64,000 bases of DNA, taken from Beaufortia kweichowensis (Eukaryota > Chordata > Actinopteri > Cypriniformes > Gastromyzontidae). The position numbers and the translations under genes are program-made. The DNA is taken from contig CM032808.1 in the NCBI GenBank assembly GCA_019155185.1, forward strand, positions 8,918,716 through 8,982,715. The letters are read 5' to 3'. The notes beneath the pieces are model-generated. The model did not search any database. It saw nothing but the letters and a program-made list of their open reading frames with translations, and was not told the origin of the DNA. Of this stretch, positions 38,010 to 50,085 are shown in pieces; positions within the stretch are counted from its first letter, which is position 1; each line of letters begins with the position of its first letter.

Positions 38010-41000
38010 TTAGCCATACTCATTACTTGGTGGCCCCCTAACCAGACTGTAGTAACCAGCCAATGCACCCAGATCTATATACAGGGAACCTTTCTTCTTA
38101 GAGTCCTCAGTATACAGGGAAGAGTCTGAAAATAAAAAAGCAAAATATGCAATGTAAGGAATCGAATTAAACAGTACGGAGATAATTCATGTGCATGTGT
38201 TATATAAAGTACCTTGGGTGCTTTCTGAAATCTGACTCAGCTGTCGCAACAGCGGGTGCGTGCCATCCTCCAGCGCAGAGTCCAGACTCCAACAGCGAGG
38301 CTGATCTTCCCGTGACGGATGGAGGGCCTCCTCGTGCAGTAATTCAGTGGCAGAAGCCCTGCGTGTTGGGACCCTGTCAAGCGCGCGCTCCAGGAGCCGG
38401 CGCATTGCAGGGCTACAGCTTTGTGGTATGTCTTCCAGTGGAGGAGCTTGTTTATGGATCTGGGTAAAAAAAGACTAATGTCAACAACGACAAAGAGACA
38501 TTATATGTGAATTTACATGAAAAGGAAGTGTAGTATGAGAAAAGGGAACTACAACCAAACCGAACGTAAATTCAAATGTGTTGGATGTTGTCTAGCGATT
38601 TTATTCTGCCTTTATTAAAGAGACTCTCAAAAGGAAACATGCAAACTACTTCTGTCTAAATAATAAGAAACAGACACAGGAAGCTAAGGCTGCTGATGTC
38701 AGAGAAAGAAAATAGTTTGGAAATTGCTTGTAATGGAAAGGAGAACTTGCCATCACAAGTTATGCCTTATAGTGTTTAAAAGAGGAGAAAGCTGAACTGA
38801 ACTGAACTGAATAATGTTCACAGCGATAATTATTAAACACTATTATTATTATAATTAATAATATAATTATTATTAGACATTTTAAAGTTTTGCTTTGTGG
38901 TTAATGTATATAGTCAGTCTCATGTAATGAGGTTTTACCGCGACCAGGGACTCCCCCTATACTGTTACAGTTACAGAGATGTCCTTAGGGTATGCTAAGT
39001 TAAATGCAAACAATATATAATTACAAGAGGAAGTAATCTGATATTTCATTCCCCAGAATGGAGAAGCACACTTACTATGTAGAGGTATGAGGGGTAGGCT
39101 GTTCGGGGATATCTCCTAACCCACGGAGGACTGCCACTGAGCATGTGTATGATTGTGGTTCCAAGACTGTAAATGTCGGTCTTTGTGTTGTGTCCTCGAC
39201 ACAGAACCAGCTCTGGGCTCATGTACATCTGTATAAAAGAATATAACAAAAAAAACATTACAGTATGCAGCCACCTGCATGTTAAATTTCGTGCATCCCC
39301 GATGCAAAAAAGTGTCATTAAACAGTTCTGGTTACACAGTCACTTCACATGAGCGACTAATAAATGGGAAACTTCATTGGGGCATGATGTTAAAATCTGG
39401 TGATGTGCCACACACTATACTGCATCACAGTAAACAACTTTATTATTGTATGTGAGGGAAAATCTTCAGTGCTGTGTAATACATGCTGGACTTTCCAAAC
39501 GGGGGGAAAAGTCAATACTGAGTCTGCTTGTGTGCACAGGTTGTTGGAGGACAGAGTGTTAGCTAACAGGAAGAAAGTGTTGGCCACGATTCTAGTCAGA
39601 ATGGTCATGTAACAGGAACTGGTATTTTATTTGAATGGAAGTAAACACACTCACCTCTGTACCACGTAGGTCTCTGGGAATATATATGTCATCCTTCATC
39701 TGTACTGTAAGTCCAAAGTCCACCAGCACAGCTTTGGCGGACATCAGCACAATATTACTGGCTGCAGGGACATAAAGAGAGTTTAGGTTATGCAGTCACA
39801 TCAAAGCTAAAGTCATTTGCTTTCATGAACATGCAGTAATCTTTAACATGTTAACCTAAGGAGGAACACTTTCCTTATTCACTTTCATAGTTGAATTCTA
39901 ATCTGATCATGACAAACTATATATTAATGGAAAGATCTAAGACTCAAGAATAAATCTTTTTAAAAATTATAAAAAAGTTCTAAAAAAGTTTTTTAAATGT
40001 TTTAAAAAAAAATCTAAAATGGAAAAAATTGTATTGGATGTGAATTTTCATCTGTATGCTCAATATGTGCAGTGACAGATATCAGGTTAAAACGACTGTA
40101 ATTATATGTTTGCAAAAGTTAAATCATATTTTTAGGCAGTGGCAAAACTTGGGTTGTGTATTTACTGCAAGAAGTTGTTTACCAGAATAAGAGTACATAA
40201 TTAATGGGATGGCCAGCATTTGTAGTAAAACAGATCTTAAGATCTTCATCTCAAAACCCCCTTTCTTCCATTCCCCCATATTTTACTTGCTACTTCACAG
40301 AAACAAAATGTTTTCTTTCCAAGCCAAATGTCAAGACGCCAGCAATAAAAACCACAAAGCAGACCATTGTGATTGGTCATTCATTTCACAGAATCTCTCT
40401 CTCTCTTTCTTTACATTACCCTGTCAATCTTACTGAATCCAAAACTACTAGTTAAACTGTCAGCCTGCTGACTAATGCCTTGAATGTAATACATGTGAGC
40501 AAGCACATCTGCCCTCTCTCTCTCCTGACTGGAAATTCCAGACATGAGTTGAGAAGTCATGAGTTGCAGTTCTGCGTTCTGATTGGTTGGCGGGTATGAC
40601 TACACAGCAACAGAATGTTATTGGCCACAACCTCACTGCATTAGATTAAGTCGTGTTCTTTAGCTTTGACAGGCCAAAAACACTTCTCCGGCCTGTAGCC
40701 AATGTCAGTCATACAACACTGCTGCTTCCTCCCAGTGACCTAGTTTTAGGTTCTATAAAGTAAGGTGAATACCTTTCTTGGCCACATAAACGTGTTATCT
40801 GATTTACTTACAGAGCACCTTTGTTGCAATCAAAGGTAAAAAACTGTGGTTTTAGTATATGCCTGTCTGCTGTTTTAAAATGCCTGTGGTTGCAATGGAA
40901 AAGTCCTGAACTGCTGTTGACCCCCAGGTGGAAAAAGTGTTTTGAAACACTTCAATTTAAAGCTGATGATGTAACGTCAACATGTTATCGAGTCCCCCAA

Positions 41001-43055
41001 AAGCACTTACGTTTGATGTCGTGGTGTATAATGTTGTGAGAGTGTAGATATTCCAAGCCACGCAGAACCTGCTGAGTGACCCAGATGATCTCGAACTCTC
41101 TCATTGGACCGCAGCTCTCCAGCTTCTCCAGAACCGAACCTCCTTCCCCTGCTTCCATGAACAAATGCACAGTCTGTTCCCACAGCAGCACCCCGTAGAG
41201 CTCCGCTATATTCTCATGTTGAAACCGGGCTTGGATTTCCACATCTGCAGGCTTGAAATGCTCTATAGGAATCTAGAAATCAAGTACAAAAAGGGGATCA
41301 AAGATTGCTTGATCTGGATGATAAAGAAGTGCACCAACATTTTTTATTCTACTTTTATGCATAAGAAGAGGCTGTTTGCATCTATTGAATGCCCAGAAAA
41401 TAATCTATAACACAGACAAAAAAGGTTACAAACATTTACAAACTAGTGACTATAATAAGTTAATATGGTATATTGAACCAATGCTGCTTAATATCTGCAA
41501 CCTATCTATGATCTATGAATGCACTTTCCCAAAAATATTCACAATATTACCTGAAATATTTTTTTTAATGAATGTTTATATTAGGTAATATTGTGTATGT
41601 TTGTGTATGCATTACGCACTTTCATCTCATCTCTAGATTTCTACATGAGTCATTTAAAGGATAAGATAAGTTTGATATGATTGATCAAAATGTTCACATT
41701 TAAATGCTTTTACAAAAGCACACTGTTAAATTAGCCCAAATGAAAGTTTATGCCACTAGACATCTGTGCTACAAGTCTTAGACTCCATCTCTGTGGCCAG
41801 CATGTTTCCACGGGGGCGTTTCTGTCAGGTTTCCTGTGTACGTTAGAGCCATTCTCAGTTTCTGTTGATATACTGCATCCTACAGACTGACCATCTGAGC
41901 AACTGGGTCATTTCCCAAAATCTTCTTCCTCTTTTGAAACACTGGTGCTAGCTTCTGCAACTGTTTCTTTATTCTGCGCTATTTTTTATCGTCCGTACAG
42001 CCTCACATGAACAACACATGCTGATGCATAAGATCAGCGCATGACACAACAGTATCATATGTATCGCTGGGTTCGGTTTCCTTATCAGGCCCACAGAGCC
42101 TCCATGTTTACTACCATCTCTAAATTCATCTTGTGCCAATTAATGAATTAGAGATTTCAACAAAGTATTTTGAATTGGCAGTAGGAATGTATGCTTTTTT
42201 AAGTATGCTTTTCTGGCGTACTTATGACACAGATGCACAGAAGGGGAAATCATGTCAGTTAAAAACTTGTAGAGAAGAGCAAAACAACAACCTTTGCCAA
42301 ACAAAAAAACAAAACAATTGTGATTCCCGAAAGACACAATTTCTTCATTCCTGCACTTACTAGTTTGCATGCCATTCGCTTCCGAGTTTTGGTGTCTTGG
42401 GCCAAATGGACTTTCCCAAATGAGCCTTTGGGAACATGTCCAGGTCCTTGGGGCTTATAAGTCAGTTTCCATGTAAACAGAAGAACATCCAGGTCGATGC
42501 GGTAATGTCCCTCCTTAATGTTCATGTCTGTCTGCAGGAACACAGCAGGGTGTTAATGACATTATGAAACAACATGTCAAACAAGAAATATATGCAAATA
42601 AGATCAGTTTCAATTGAGCCAACCACTGCACCTCTAACTGTTAAATGAATCATTCGGCAAATATTTGTTAAGTATTGGTTCGTCCAAGAATCAAATAATA
42701 TGCCAAGAGCTTATTGTACCTTGTTTAACAGGATCCCCATTTCTTCACCCATGTCCAAAAGAGAAGACGACGATGTATTTGAGATCATATTCACAAAGTC
42801 CAGAAGTTCAGTCGATGTCCCGTAACGGACCTTTCCATGTTTTTGCACGTGTGAGATCAGATCATGTGACGCTCTAATCCCGGGTGTCTCCTCACTGTCA
42901 TCCATGTCGTCCTGTGAGAAACTTTCATCGAACAACACACCAGATTCCACCTCCTCGCTAGCACAGTAAAAATTCTCAGCCTCTTGAATGAAGTCTTCAA
43001 TATTCATGTGAGCCAGTAGTAGTTCTATACCAGCATTTTCATTCTTGTACTCCAT
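38010..43055 (-). CDS. map3k8: MAP3K8 (Tpl2/Cot) serine/threonine kinase, seven coding exons
   Basis: Cytosolic MAP3K that activates MEK1/2 downstream of Toll-like and TNF receptors and is held by NF-kB1 p105 (family knowledge). Coding exons on the minus strand: 43055-42720, 42531-42361, 41272-41011, 39761-39655, 39228-39076, 38459-38213, 38125-38010. Joined they give 1392 nt, 463 residues plus TAA; human has 467. Seen in the translation: N-terminal region 1-112; atypical P-loop PKGSFGKV with Pro146 in place of the first Gly, a known Tpl2 trait; catalytic Lys168 (ACKL); HHDIK with Asp254; DFG Asp271; activation-loop RGTE with Thr291 (human Thr290); RCWSLDS with Ser401 (human Ser400); C-terminal [11 protein letters not shown] with Ser439 (human Ser443) and a PPSNEYG end. 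All introns are GT-AG. The start follows an acceptor at 43069-43072 by 13 nt of leader, so an upstream non-coding exon is needed. No frameshift or missing catalytic residue. Exon borders are hand-derived. Confidence 0.97.
39848..40091 (+). repeat. Interspersed repeat, copy 2 of 3, in map3k8 intron
   Basis: Shares CATAGTTGAATTCTAATCTG, CATGACAAACTATATATTAA and the end CAATATGTGCAGTGACAG with copy 1. It lies on the low side of the long intron between the third and fourth coding exons of map3k8. Confidence 0.7.
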
Positions 43056-43721
43056 TGTTGATTGAAATCTAGAAAAAAACAATCCAGCTTAATGAACATG
43101 ATATGCACCTGATTCTCCAGTAGTCACATTGTGTGCATGTGTGCATGCGTCCATGCTGTTTACCATAAAAGGAACATGTATTTACAAGTGTGGTCAGGTA
43201 TGTTTCCTGAACAGCTTGCTTGCTCTGTTTAGCCTGCAAGTGAGGGGTGCTTTTCAGGGGAATGGGAAACCCCTAGATGGGTTCTATTTTTCATCAAAAC
43301 AACTACCAGAATATGAAACCTAAAATTTCTTAATACAGAATTTTGTCATTAAGACTCCTACAACTCTTTTATAATCATGCTTTCATCATCAGCTTTGTCA
43401 AAAACATTTTTGTAAATTAACAAACAAATACGTTTTAGTTGGAAAATGTTATTAAAAAAAACATTTTATAGAATGTCCTATTAAATAATAATAATAAAAA
43501 ATTGCGCTTATCAATGACATCTAAACAGCATTTAGAACCGAAAAATTACTGAAGCAGACAGCACGAAAGGTTTTTGAGACAGCCAATAACCTGCTCCATT
43601 AATCACAGTTCTAAAGCGAATGACAATAACAGATATTAAACAAATAAAAGTAAAAAGCTAACATCTATTAAGTATTATAAACAAATATTAAATATCTATA
43701 AAATAACGGCAGTTTACCTAC

Positions 43722-43800
43722 CTTTTAATATGCGTGATTAAAGCCGGGCACATACTCTCTGCTTGTCCATAGTTCCCACTGACGCTCGTGCGTACTGACG
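43722..43800 (-). other. map3k8: Presumed non-coding first exon of map3k8
   Basis: The map3k8 ATG lies only 13 nt after a good acceptor (polypyrimidine run, then CTAG at 43072-43069 on the minus strand), so a leader exon must lie upstream. The best donor on the minus strand is AAAAG followed by GTAGGT at 43722/43721. The upstream end of this exon is unknown; 43800 is a guess. Confidence 0.5.
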
Positions 43801-43854
43801 CTCACACATATAGTGTAGTAATGTGAGCTACGCCTCCGCTCTGTGCATACGTCA
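43778..43854. promoter_or_regulatory. Cluster of CRE/ATF half-sites on the map3k8 side
   Basis: The 10-mer ACTGACGCTC occurs twice, at 43778-43787 and 43794-43803, spaced 16 bp apart, and a reverse half-site CGTCA lies at 43850-43854. TGACG is the ATF/CREB half-site. The first two fall at or inside the presumed map3k8 first exon. Weak evidence on its own. Confidence 0.3.
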
Positions 43855-44132
43855 AGTGCGGTTTCGTTTTCTGTTCGTGAGAGGTATTTTCTCATTCGCT
43901 TATCTTTTTTCTGCCGCTATCAGAATCTTCCATGGAAGACAAGAAGGGTGTTATTCGCTTTCATCTTCATTATCTTTACAACAAACGAGACAGGCATTTA
44001 CATTTTGTCAATTGAAAAGAGAAAGTATTATATATTCAGTTATACATATTAGAAAGTCTGCAATGAATGTAAAATATGTGACCTAAATGACTGGTTTTAG
44101 TTTGTGAGAGGTAGTGAAGCAGCTTGTTATTC

Positions 44133-44153
44133 GGGTTTCCCCGAAATTGAAAC
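44133..44153 (+). promoter_or_regulatory. Adjacent kappaB-like and ISRE-like elements
   Basis: GGGTTTCCCC at 44133-44142 is near the kappaB consensus (T at the fourth position departs from it). It is immediately followed by GAAATTGAAAC at 44143-44153, an exact GAAANNGAAAC IRF/ISRE match. Abutting NF-kB and IRF sites are typical of innate-immune promoters and map3k8 acts in that pathway. Function is inferred from motif match only. Confidence 0.45.
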
Positions 44154-44190
44154 GCGACGTTAATCTTTCCTCTCAGCCACCGTACAGAGA

Positions 44191-44253
44191 ATGTTTGCGC
44201 ATGCGCCTGTTTCAATTCAACAATGGCAGCCTCCGTGTGTAGGTTACACATGA
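44191..44253 (+). other. Short upstream ORF overlapping the mtpap start
   Basis: An ATG at 44191 opens a 20-codon frame that ends at TGA 44251-44253, 28 nt inside the mtpap coding region and in another frame. It would repress mtpap translation only if transcription starts upstream of 44191. The NRF1 motif lies inside it, so the true start site may be downstream of this ATG. Confidence 0.35.
44196..44207 (+). promoter_or_regulatory. NRF1 binding motif upstream of mtpap start
   Basis: TGCGCATGCGCC contains the full palindromic NRF1 core GCGCATGCGC. NRF1 activates nuclear genes for mitochondrial proteins and typically binds close to the transcription start (established knowledge). The site lies 16 bp before the mtpap ATG, which suits an mtpap core promoter. 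Occupancy is inferred. Confidence 0.65.
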
Positions 44254-47200
44254 GGGGTTCAGGGAGGCTTATTAAATGTTATTTTGGTGTGGTACCTCAA
44301 ACACAAAGAAGATTGGCAACAACTACATCAGCAGTAAAAACCCGCACAGAGAAACAGACAGCGACTGCAGGTAAAATTGTAGTTCTGTACATTTATAGGC
44401 TTAACGAGCCAGAGATGTCAGTTAAGTTTTGAGAATGGCAGCTGTAAACTCAACTGTATTCTTATATTCTTTTATTTCTGCATTAATGCTTAAGTATTTA
44501 GTGAAGAGGTCAGACTGTCACTAACCCAAGCGTCATTCTACTTTCGTTTTGTTCCCGAAAGCAAAGGAAAGTAAATCATTTCATGCAATTCAGGAAGAAA
44601 GAAGAGAACAGGCTGAAAGATCGGTCTTGATCAGCTGTCCTGCTAAGATCAACGAAAAGAAGTTCTTAGACGATTTGTCAAAACACGGGACGATCAACAA
44701 GCATTTCTTCTATAATAGCTATGTAAGTAGGTGTGACAGGACTGCAATAACTCATGACCAATCAAGATCAGCTCTCATCCTTGTCATATTTAATCACGAA
44801 TACTGAATTAGTGTGTTTCTTGCATCTAAAACCAAAGCTTGTTATTCTGTCCGTCAACTGATTATGTGTTTTTCTTGTTTTGCAGGGCACATATGCAGTT
44901 GTTGAATTCTCCAACAGAGAGAGCATCGCCTCATTGAAGGAATGCACTCACATACCAGCTGTTCAACATGAAGCTGCTGTGCCATTCAAATCCCGTTTGC
45001 TTTCAGTCAAGCAGACTGGATCTGGCGGTCATAATTTGCCAAATTTCCAGGAGCAGTCCCCATCATCTATTAATGACGTTATCAAACTGCTCTCTGAACA
45101 GGACAGTGTAAGTGACATATTGTAAACAGGATCTGTTTATGTATTTTAACCATGTTTTTTTCTCTGAGTAACACCAGAATTTAGTTTATTTCTTTCATTT
45201 ATGCATTTGGCACAGTAGCGTTAGGGTTAAAAAAGTGACTTGTGGTGCATTTAAGGTGTACATTTTAATCAGTGTGATCCCTGGGATCAAGCCTGTACAT
45301 TGTTAATGTAATGCTCTACCAACAGGAGCCGTAGTGACTTCAAAGCACAAGATTTTAAATTTGACTTTAATATCTGCTGCTTATAAACGTCTGCTGGAAG
45401 TTTCAGAACTGAGAACGATAAGAAAAATCTGCATTTTATTCTCAGATAGATCAGCAGCTGCAGTGTCTGACAGAGGCCTTACAGCTTACAGAAGAGAACA
45501 TCAGCCTGCGTTTCCTGGTCTGCTCTCTGCTCGGAGACATAGCGGCTGCGTATTTCCCAGAATGCATTATCAGACCTTTTGGCTCCACTGTCAACAGTTT
45601 TGGCAAATTAGGTTGCGACCTTGACATGTTTCTGGACCTCGATGGCATCTATGCATCAAGTCAGAAAATGGTCAGTTTTAATAGGCTGAATGTCACACTT
45701 TGACATCTGCTGTGATTTGTTTATTAACAGTTCCAATTGTTGCTGTTTGACTTATTATTAATGCCCAAGCATTATTCTGCAAAATTTTACAATACATTTC
45801 TGTTACAAAGTACATTTATTTATGGCAATAGCATTGAACAGTTTGTGAATTGTGAAATATTGTATTAAACAGGGCTCAGGTCTGTCTTTGGAGTACCAGG
45901 TAAAGAGAGGAGCATCAGAGCGGGTCGTCACACAGAGTATCCTCTCAGTCATTGGGGAGTGTGTAGACAAGTTTGGCCCTGGATGTGTGGGGGTCCAGAA
46001 AATCCTCCAAGCTCGATGTCCCCTTGTCCGCTTTGCTCACCAACCCTCTGGCTTTCAGTGTGACCTCACTGCCAATAACAGGTGTTTTTTTTTACTTTAA
46101 TGCCTTTAATTTTATGTCAGACAGTCAGATAATAGATTAAACTTTAAAAGTTTATTTTTCTAGTGTGTATTTAAAAATTTTTTGTGTGTATTTAAAATAA
46201 TTTGATGTGAATTTAAAACAAGAGACACAAAAGACATTTACAGCTTAGAAGGAAAGCAATAGTTAATAGACTGTTGTAAACTGTTGTGATATGGCCTGTG
46301 AGGAAACTCAAGTTTATCTCACACTTATTTATACTTCCTCAAAACAAAGGTCACCTTGATTCTTTTATTTAGAATGTGACGCACCAGCAACGCACAGAAA
46401 CCTGCTCCTTTTGTTGTTCTAATACGCAGTCTCCTTATAGGGGAGATGTGGCCTAGAGAAGGGGAATCCCAGTTGTATACAGTGTACGCTGTTTGTCTGA
46501 TGTATAGCAAAAAACCTATAGATTGAATAACTATACAGAATGGTAAAGGTTAAATGCTTGTATTCAAGTGTTTGTTTGCATTATGTGATGGGTAATTATT
46601 AAAATATTCAGTATCTACACAAATAGAAGCCAGACTACTTGTTTCTACTACTATATGTTTTTCATCTACTAGATTCTCCGTCTGTGTTTGTTTTATATAT
46701 TTCATACATTGTTCCTTGTTTTATATTTATATGTATCATTTCCTCTTTTTCTTTTCTTTGTACATATACTGTCATGTTGACCCACTGGAACAATCAACCT
46801 GCAAATGACATTTGATTTATATGGAACCTAATAGGGAACCATTTATAGCTTGATTTGTAGGAAAAGTATGAACACATCAGGGCTATAAAAATATTTTTCT
46901 GTTTGTTTGTATCCTGACCACCCTGGCAGCAAAATTAGCTCACAGAACCAACTTCTTGACCAAGAAACAGGAACTTTGTAAACTAAAATTATTTTTTGCA
47001 GTTCATGGTAATACCAGTATCTCAAAAATCATTTCTTTTTAACAGACCCATGCTAAACTGTCTGCAATTTTCTTGACTGTGAGTCTGATACTTTTTCTCT
47101 CATTCTCCTGTGTGCAGGGTGGCGATGAAGAGCTCAGAGCTGCTGTTTCTATACGGGACCCTGGAGCCACGGGTTCGGCAACTGGTGTTCAGCGTACGAT

Positions 47201-49267
47201 GCTGGGCTCGGGTTCATGCCATCACAAGCAGTATTCCAGGACCGTGGATCACCAACTTTTCTTTAACGGTCTTGGTGCTGTTCTTCTTACAGCGGAGGAG
47301 TCCTCCAATACTGCCAACCCTTGACCAGCTGAAAGAACTGGCAGGTACATAAATGAAACTTCAACTGCTTTGCTTTAGCCTACAGTTTAGATCAGTTTTA
47401 TCAATAACATTGGTTTTTATTTAGGATTGTTTTTCTTTCTTAATATGAAAGTATTTATGGAGATGTATAGAGAGAGATAGAAATATTAAGATCGATAAAT
47501 ATCTATCCTCTTTTTTTATCTATGTATGTATGTTATGGTAAGTTATAGTGCCTGAAAGGGCAGAGCTTTTATGAGACAATTCTGTCTTATCCTCCGCGGT
47601 CCCGGCATACATCACAGTGTTCAACCCTCTTTAGAGATGACAGGCTACCCACACAATTATTGTCTAGTCTGCCAGGGTCAAGGAGACTTACTTGATATAG
47701 TGATACAGAATCTGTCTTTCTGTGGAAGGCCATGTGCATTATATTTATATTTTGTGTGTGTGTACATTTTAGGACCGTCAGATAAGTGTGTCATTGAAGG
47801 TAATGACTGCACTATTGTCAGTGACTTCAGCAAGATTACAATGCAGAATAACACTGATACATTAGGTGAGTAAAGAGTTTTTCATGCTAGTAGTAATTCA
47901 TGCCAAAGTAAAGGTTTAACCTATTTATCTGCGCATGAATGACACATTTCTACAATGATTTTTAATGCATTAATTTCTGCAGAGATTTAAATCATAACTG
48001 ATAATAAAAATAATAACAATTTTTTTATTCTCTTTTATAGTGAAACTGCTGCAGGAGTTCTTTGAATTTTATGGCAACTTCCCCTTTAACAAGTCATCAA
48101 TCAATATTAGGAAGGTGAGTCATCCACTGATGACACATGCACACACAGCAGACACTGCTGACGTATTCACAGGGCTTTCGGAAACAGCCACCAGATGGCG
48201 ATATGTAGTCAATTTAAAAGGAAGTGTGAAAAAGGTTTTTTTATTCTGTACTTTTAAATTTATTTAGTATTTTTTAGTATTTTATTTTAACTTTGTGCCT
48301 TCGTTTGCTTGTATGTGCTTGTTTGTTGTTTTATTTTATCTGATTTACAGTAAGTTGATCCTACATTCTTTTCTAGTATCCAATGTGCATGATTTTTAAC
48401 TGTTGCATAATTTGATCAGTGGTTACCTGTTACCTTTGTTACCTGTATTGAAAGGTGTCTTATGCAGATGGGGAGTTGATAACTTTAGTTGCTTTAGTTG
48501 CTGTTTTGATTATTTAAGAATACAGAGTTTTTTACAGTTATTTTTTGCAGTAATGTAATGAAAAACTGGGCTTTTCGACCTTTTGAACTCACTATGACTA
48601 TCAGTTTTTCTCTCTAAAATGAAAACCCATGAAATGACGATAGATGTCTAGACTGAAGTATGTACAAGCCATAACTTATATAGACAATATTTTTTTATTT
48701 TGATGATCTCCTAATCTTCCAGATCTATTTTTAAGGCTTGTTTTTGTGTACTTTTGGTACTCGTGCAGAACTCATGCAGAAGTATGTGGTATTAAGTAAT
48801 CGCGAATTAGAATGCTGGAACTTGTTGTGTATAAATGCACAGTGTGTGTTTGTATGTTTGGAGACTTAAATATCCTGTTTATACCCTTTCGACAGGGAAA
48901 GGAGCAGATCAAACCGGAAACATCCGCTTTGTACATCCAAAACCCATTTGAAACCACTCTAAACATTAGCAAAAATGTTAATGCAACACAGCTAGATCGT
49001 TTTGTGGGACTTTGTCGGGAAAGCGCATGGCTCCTCCAGCAGGGGGAAGTACTTAACCGAAGTTCTAGCCAATCAGCGGAATCGGTCCCGGCGTGGGGCT
49101 TCGCTGCTCTTCTCCTTCCTTCAGTCACTTCAGGAGCCGGGGTGAAAAGTCGTAGGAAGAGAAAACTGGAACCAGCTAGTTCAAGGATAAAGAACCTGTT
49201 AGACTCTCTAAAGATCAAAGGTGCTGAAACTGCTGCTAAAAAGGAAAGTAACAATCATAGGAGGTGA
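44223..49267 (+). CDS. mtpap: Mitochondrial poly(A) polymerase, nine coding exons
   Basis: Adds poly(A) to mitochondrial mRNAs in the matrix, completing stop codons of some of them (family knowledge). Exons: 44223-44370, 44562-44722, 44886-45107, 45446-45670, 45873-46081, 47118-47344, 47773-47865, 48041-48114, 48896-49267. Joined length encodes 576 residues plus TGA; human has 582. Seen: Arg-rich, acid-poor N-terminus (about residues 1-45) fitting a mitochondrial presequence; RNA-binding-like segment about 68-125 ([14 protein letters not shown] onward); nucleotidyltransferase core with FGS and [11 protein letters not shown], giving Asp235 and Asp237, and third catalytic Asp316 in FQCDL; PAP-associated segment around [17 protein letters not shown]; basic C-terminal tail. 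Introns are GT-AG; exon 4 has the weaker donor GTCAGT. It is divergent from map3k8, as in human. ATG 44223 was chosen because it opens the presequence and is in phase through all nine exons. A poly(A) signal lies near 49797. Confidence 0.97.
45190..45330 (-). mobile_element. SINE copy in mtpap intron 3, inverted
   Basis: The reverse complement reads, in order, TTGGTAGAGCATTACATTAA (box A side), GGCTTGATCCCAGGGATCAC (box B side), TTAAATGCACCACAAGTCAC and CCAAATGCATAAATGAAAG. This is the fullest SINE copy in the window. Confidence 0.7.
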
Positions 49268-49825
49268 TATGCTTTAATACGTGTTTTTCAACTTGAGGAA
49301 CATGCATTTTGAGAAACGACCAACATGCCCAATAAGAGGAAAACGAGAAAGGTTTATAATATACTTTGTGATCTGGATTGATGGTGCACGACATTGATGA
49401 CGTTGTTTTTCCCTTTTTAAGAACCCTACACTAAGCTCTTTTTCCATACCACTAAGTGTTTTACATGAAAGGGAAACTTTGTAGATCACACATCATGATA
49501 CTGCGTAGAAGGCAGAAGTCTTGCAGGATTTAACTCCTAATGGAGCTTGATGGCTGTTGTGCTGGTCTGATAACTACAATCATTACAGTCTTCATAGCAG
49601 TGGAGCAGAACCTCTGAACGGTAAATGACTTTAATAGAACAGAAGTGAAGTTTTAATGTTATTAGATCTCACACAGACTTCATCCTCTCTGTGTTGCCAT
49701 ACCAACACTGTGGCCTAATGACTGAATGAGAAAGCAGACGTCACATGTCAAGATAACAGCATTAGTATATGATCGTGTAGCGAGAAGTACAAAGAAAATA
49801 AAAGTTTATACATTGATAAAAGTCA
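49268..49825 (+). other. mtpap: Probable mtpap 3' untranslated region with poly(A) signal
   Basis: No coding continues after the TGA at 49265-49267. The first AATAAA on the plus strand in a plausible position is at 49797-49802, giving a leaderless 3' region of roughly 0.55 kb. The cleavage site is inferred. Confidence 0.45.
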
Positions 49826-50017
49826 ATGTACATAACGATCAGCCTATGACTGTTTGTTTTTTGTTTAAGGACTCCAAAAAGTTTTTAGGACTTTTGTCTA
49901 TGTTAGCTTAGACACCATCTATAGGCCAGTGTATTCCTAAATGTTGTCTAAATTAACTTTTATTATACAGTTAAACTTACTCTCTATCTCCTCTGCAGGA
50001 AAACAGCAGAAATATTG

Positions 50018-50085
50018 ATGACTCATCCTGCACTAATCAGATTTTTATCCAATCAGACACTAGAATAAAAATGCCCCTCCCCCAA
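50018..50085 (+). repeat. Interspersed repeat fragment, second copy
   Basis: GACTCATCCTGCACTAATCA, then ATCCAATCAGACACTAGAAT and AAAATGCCCCTCCC. Matches 250-320. Confidence 0.65.

Larger units (their letters stand above)
43801..44222. promoter_or_regulatory. Putative bidirectional promoter between map3k8 and mtpap
   Basis: The start codons of the two divergent genes are 1167 bp apart, but map3k8 very probably has a non-coding first exon ending at 43722, leaving only about 0.4 kb between the two transcription starts. The stretch carries more CpG than the AT-rich surroundings and contains NRF1, ISRE-like, kappaB-like and CRE half-site matches (listed separately). No clear TATA box is seen near either start. 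Boundaries are inferred; no transcript data are available here. Confidence 0.7.

Noticed and set aside
45240..45445. Extension of mtpap exon 3 or 4 into the intron
   Set aside because: The interval contains the inverted SINE, and the phase-consistent acceptor is at 45445.
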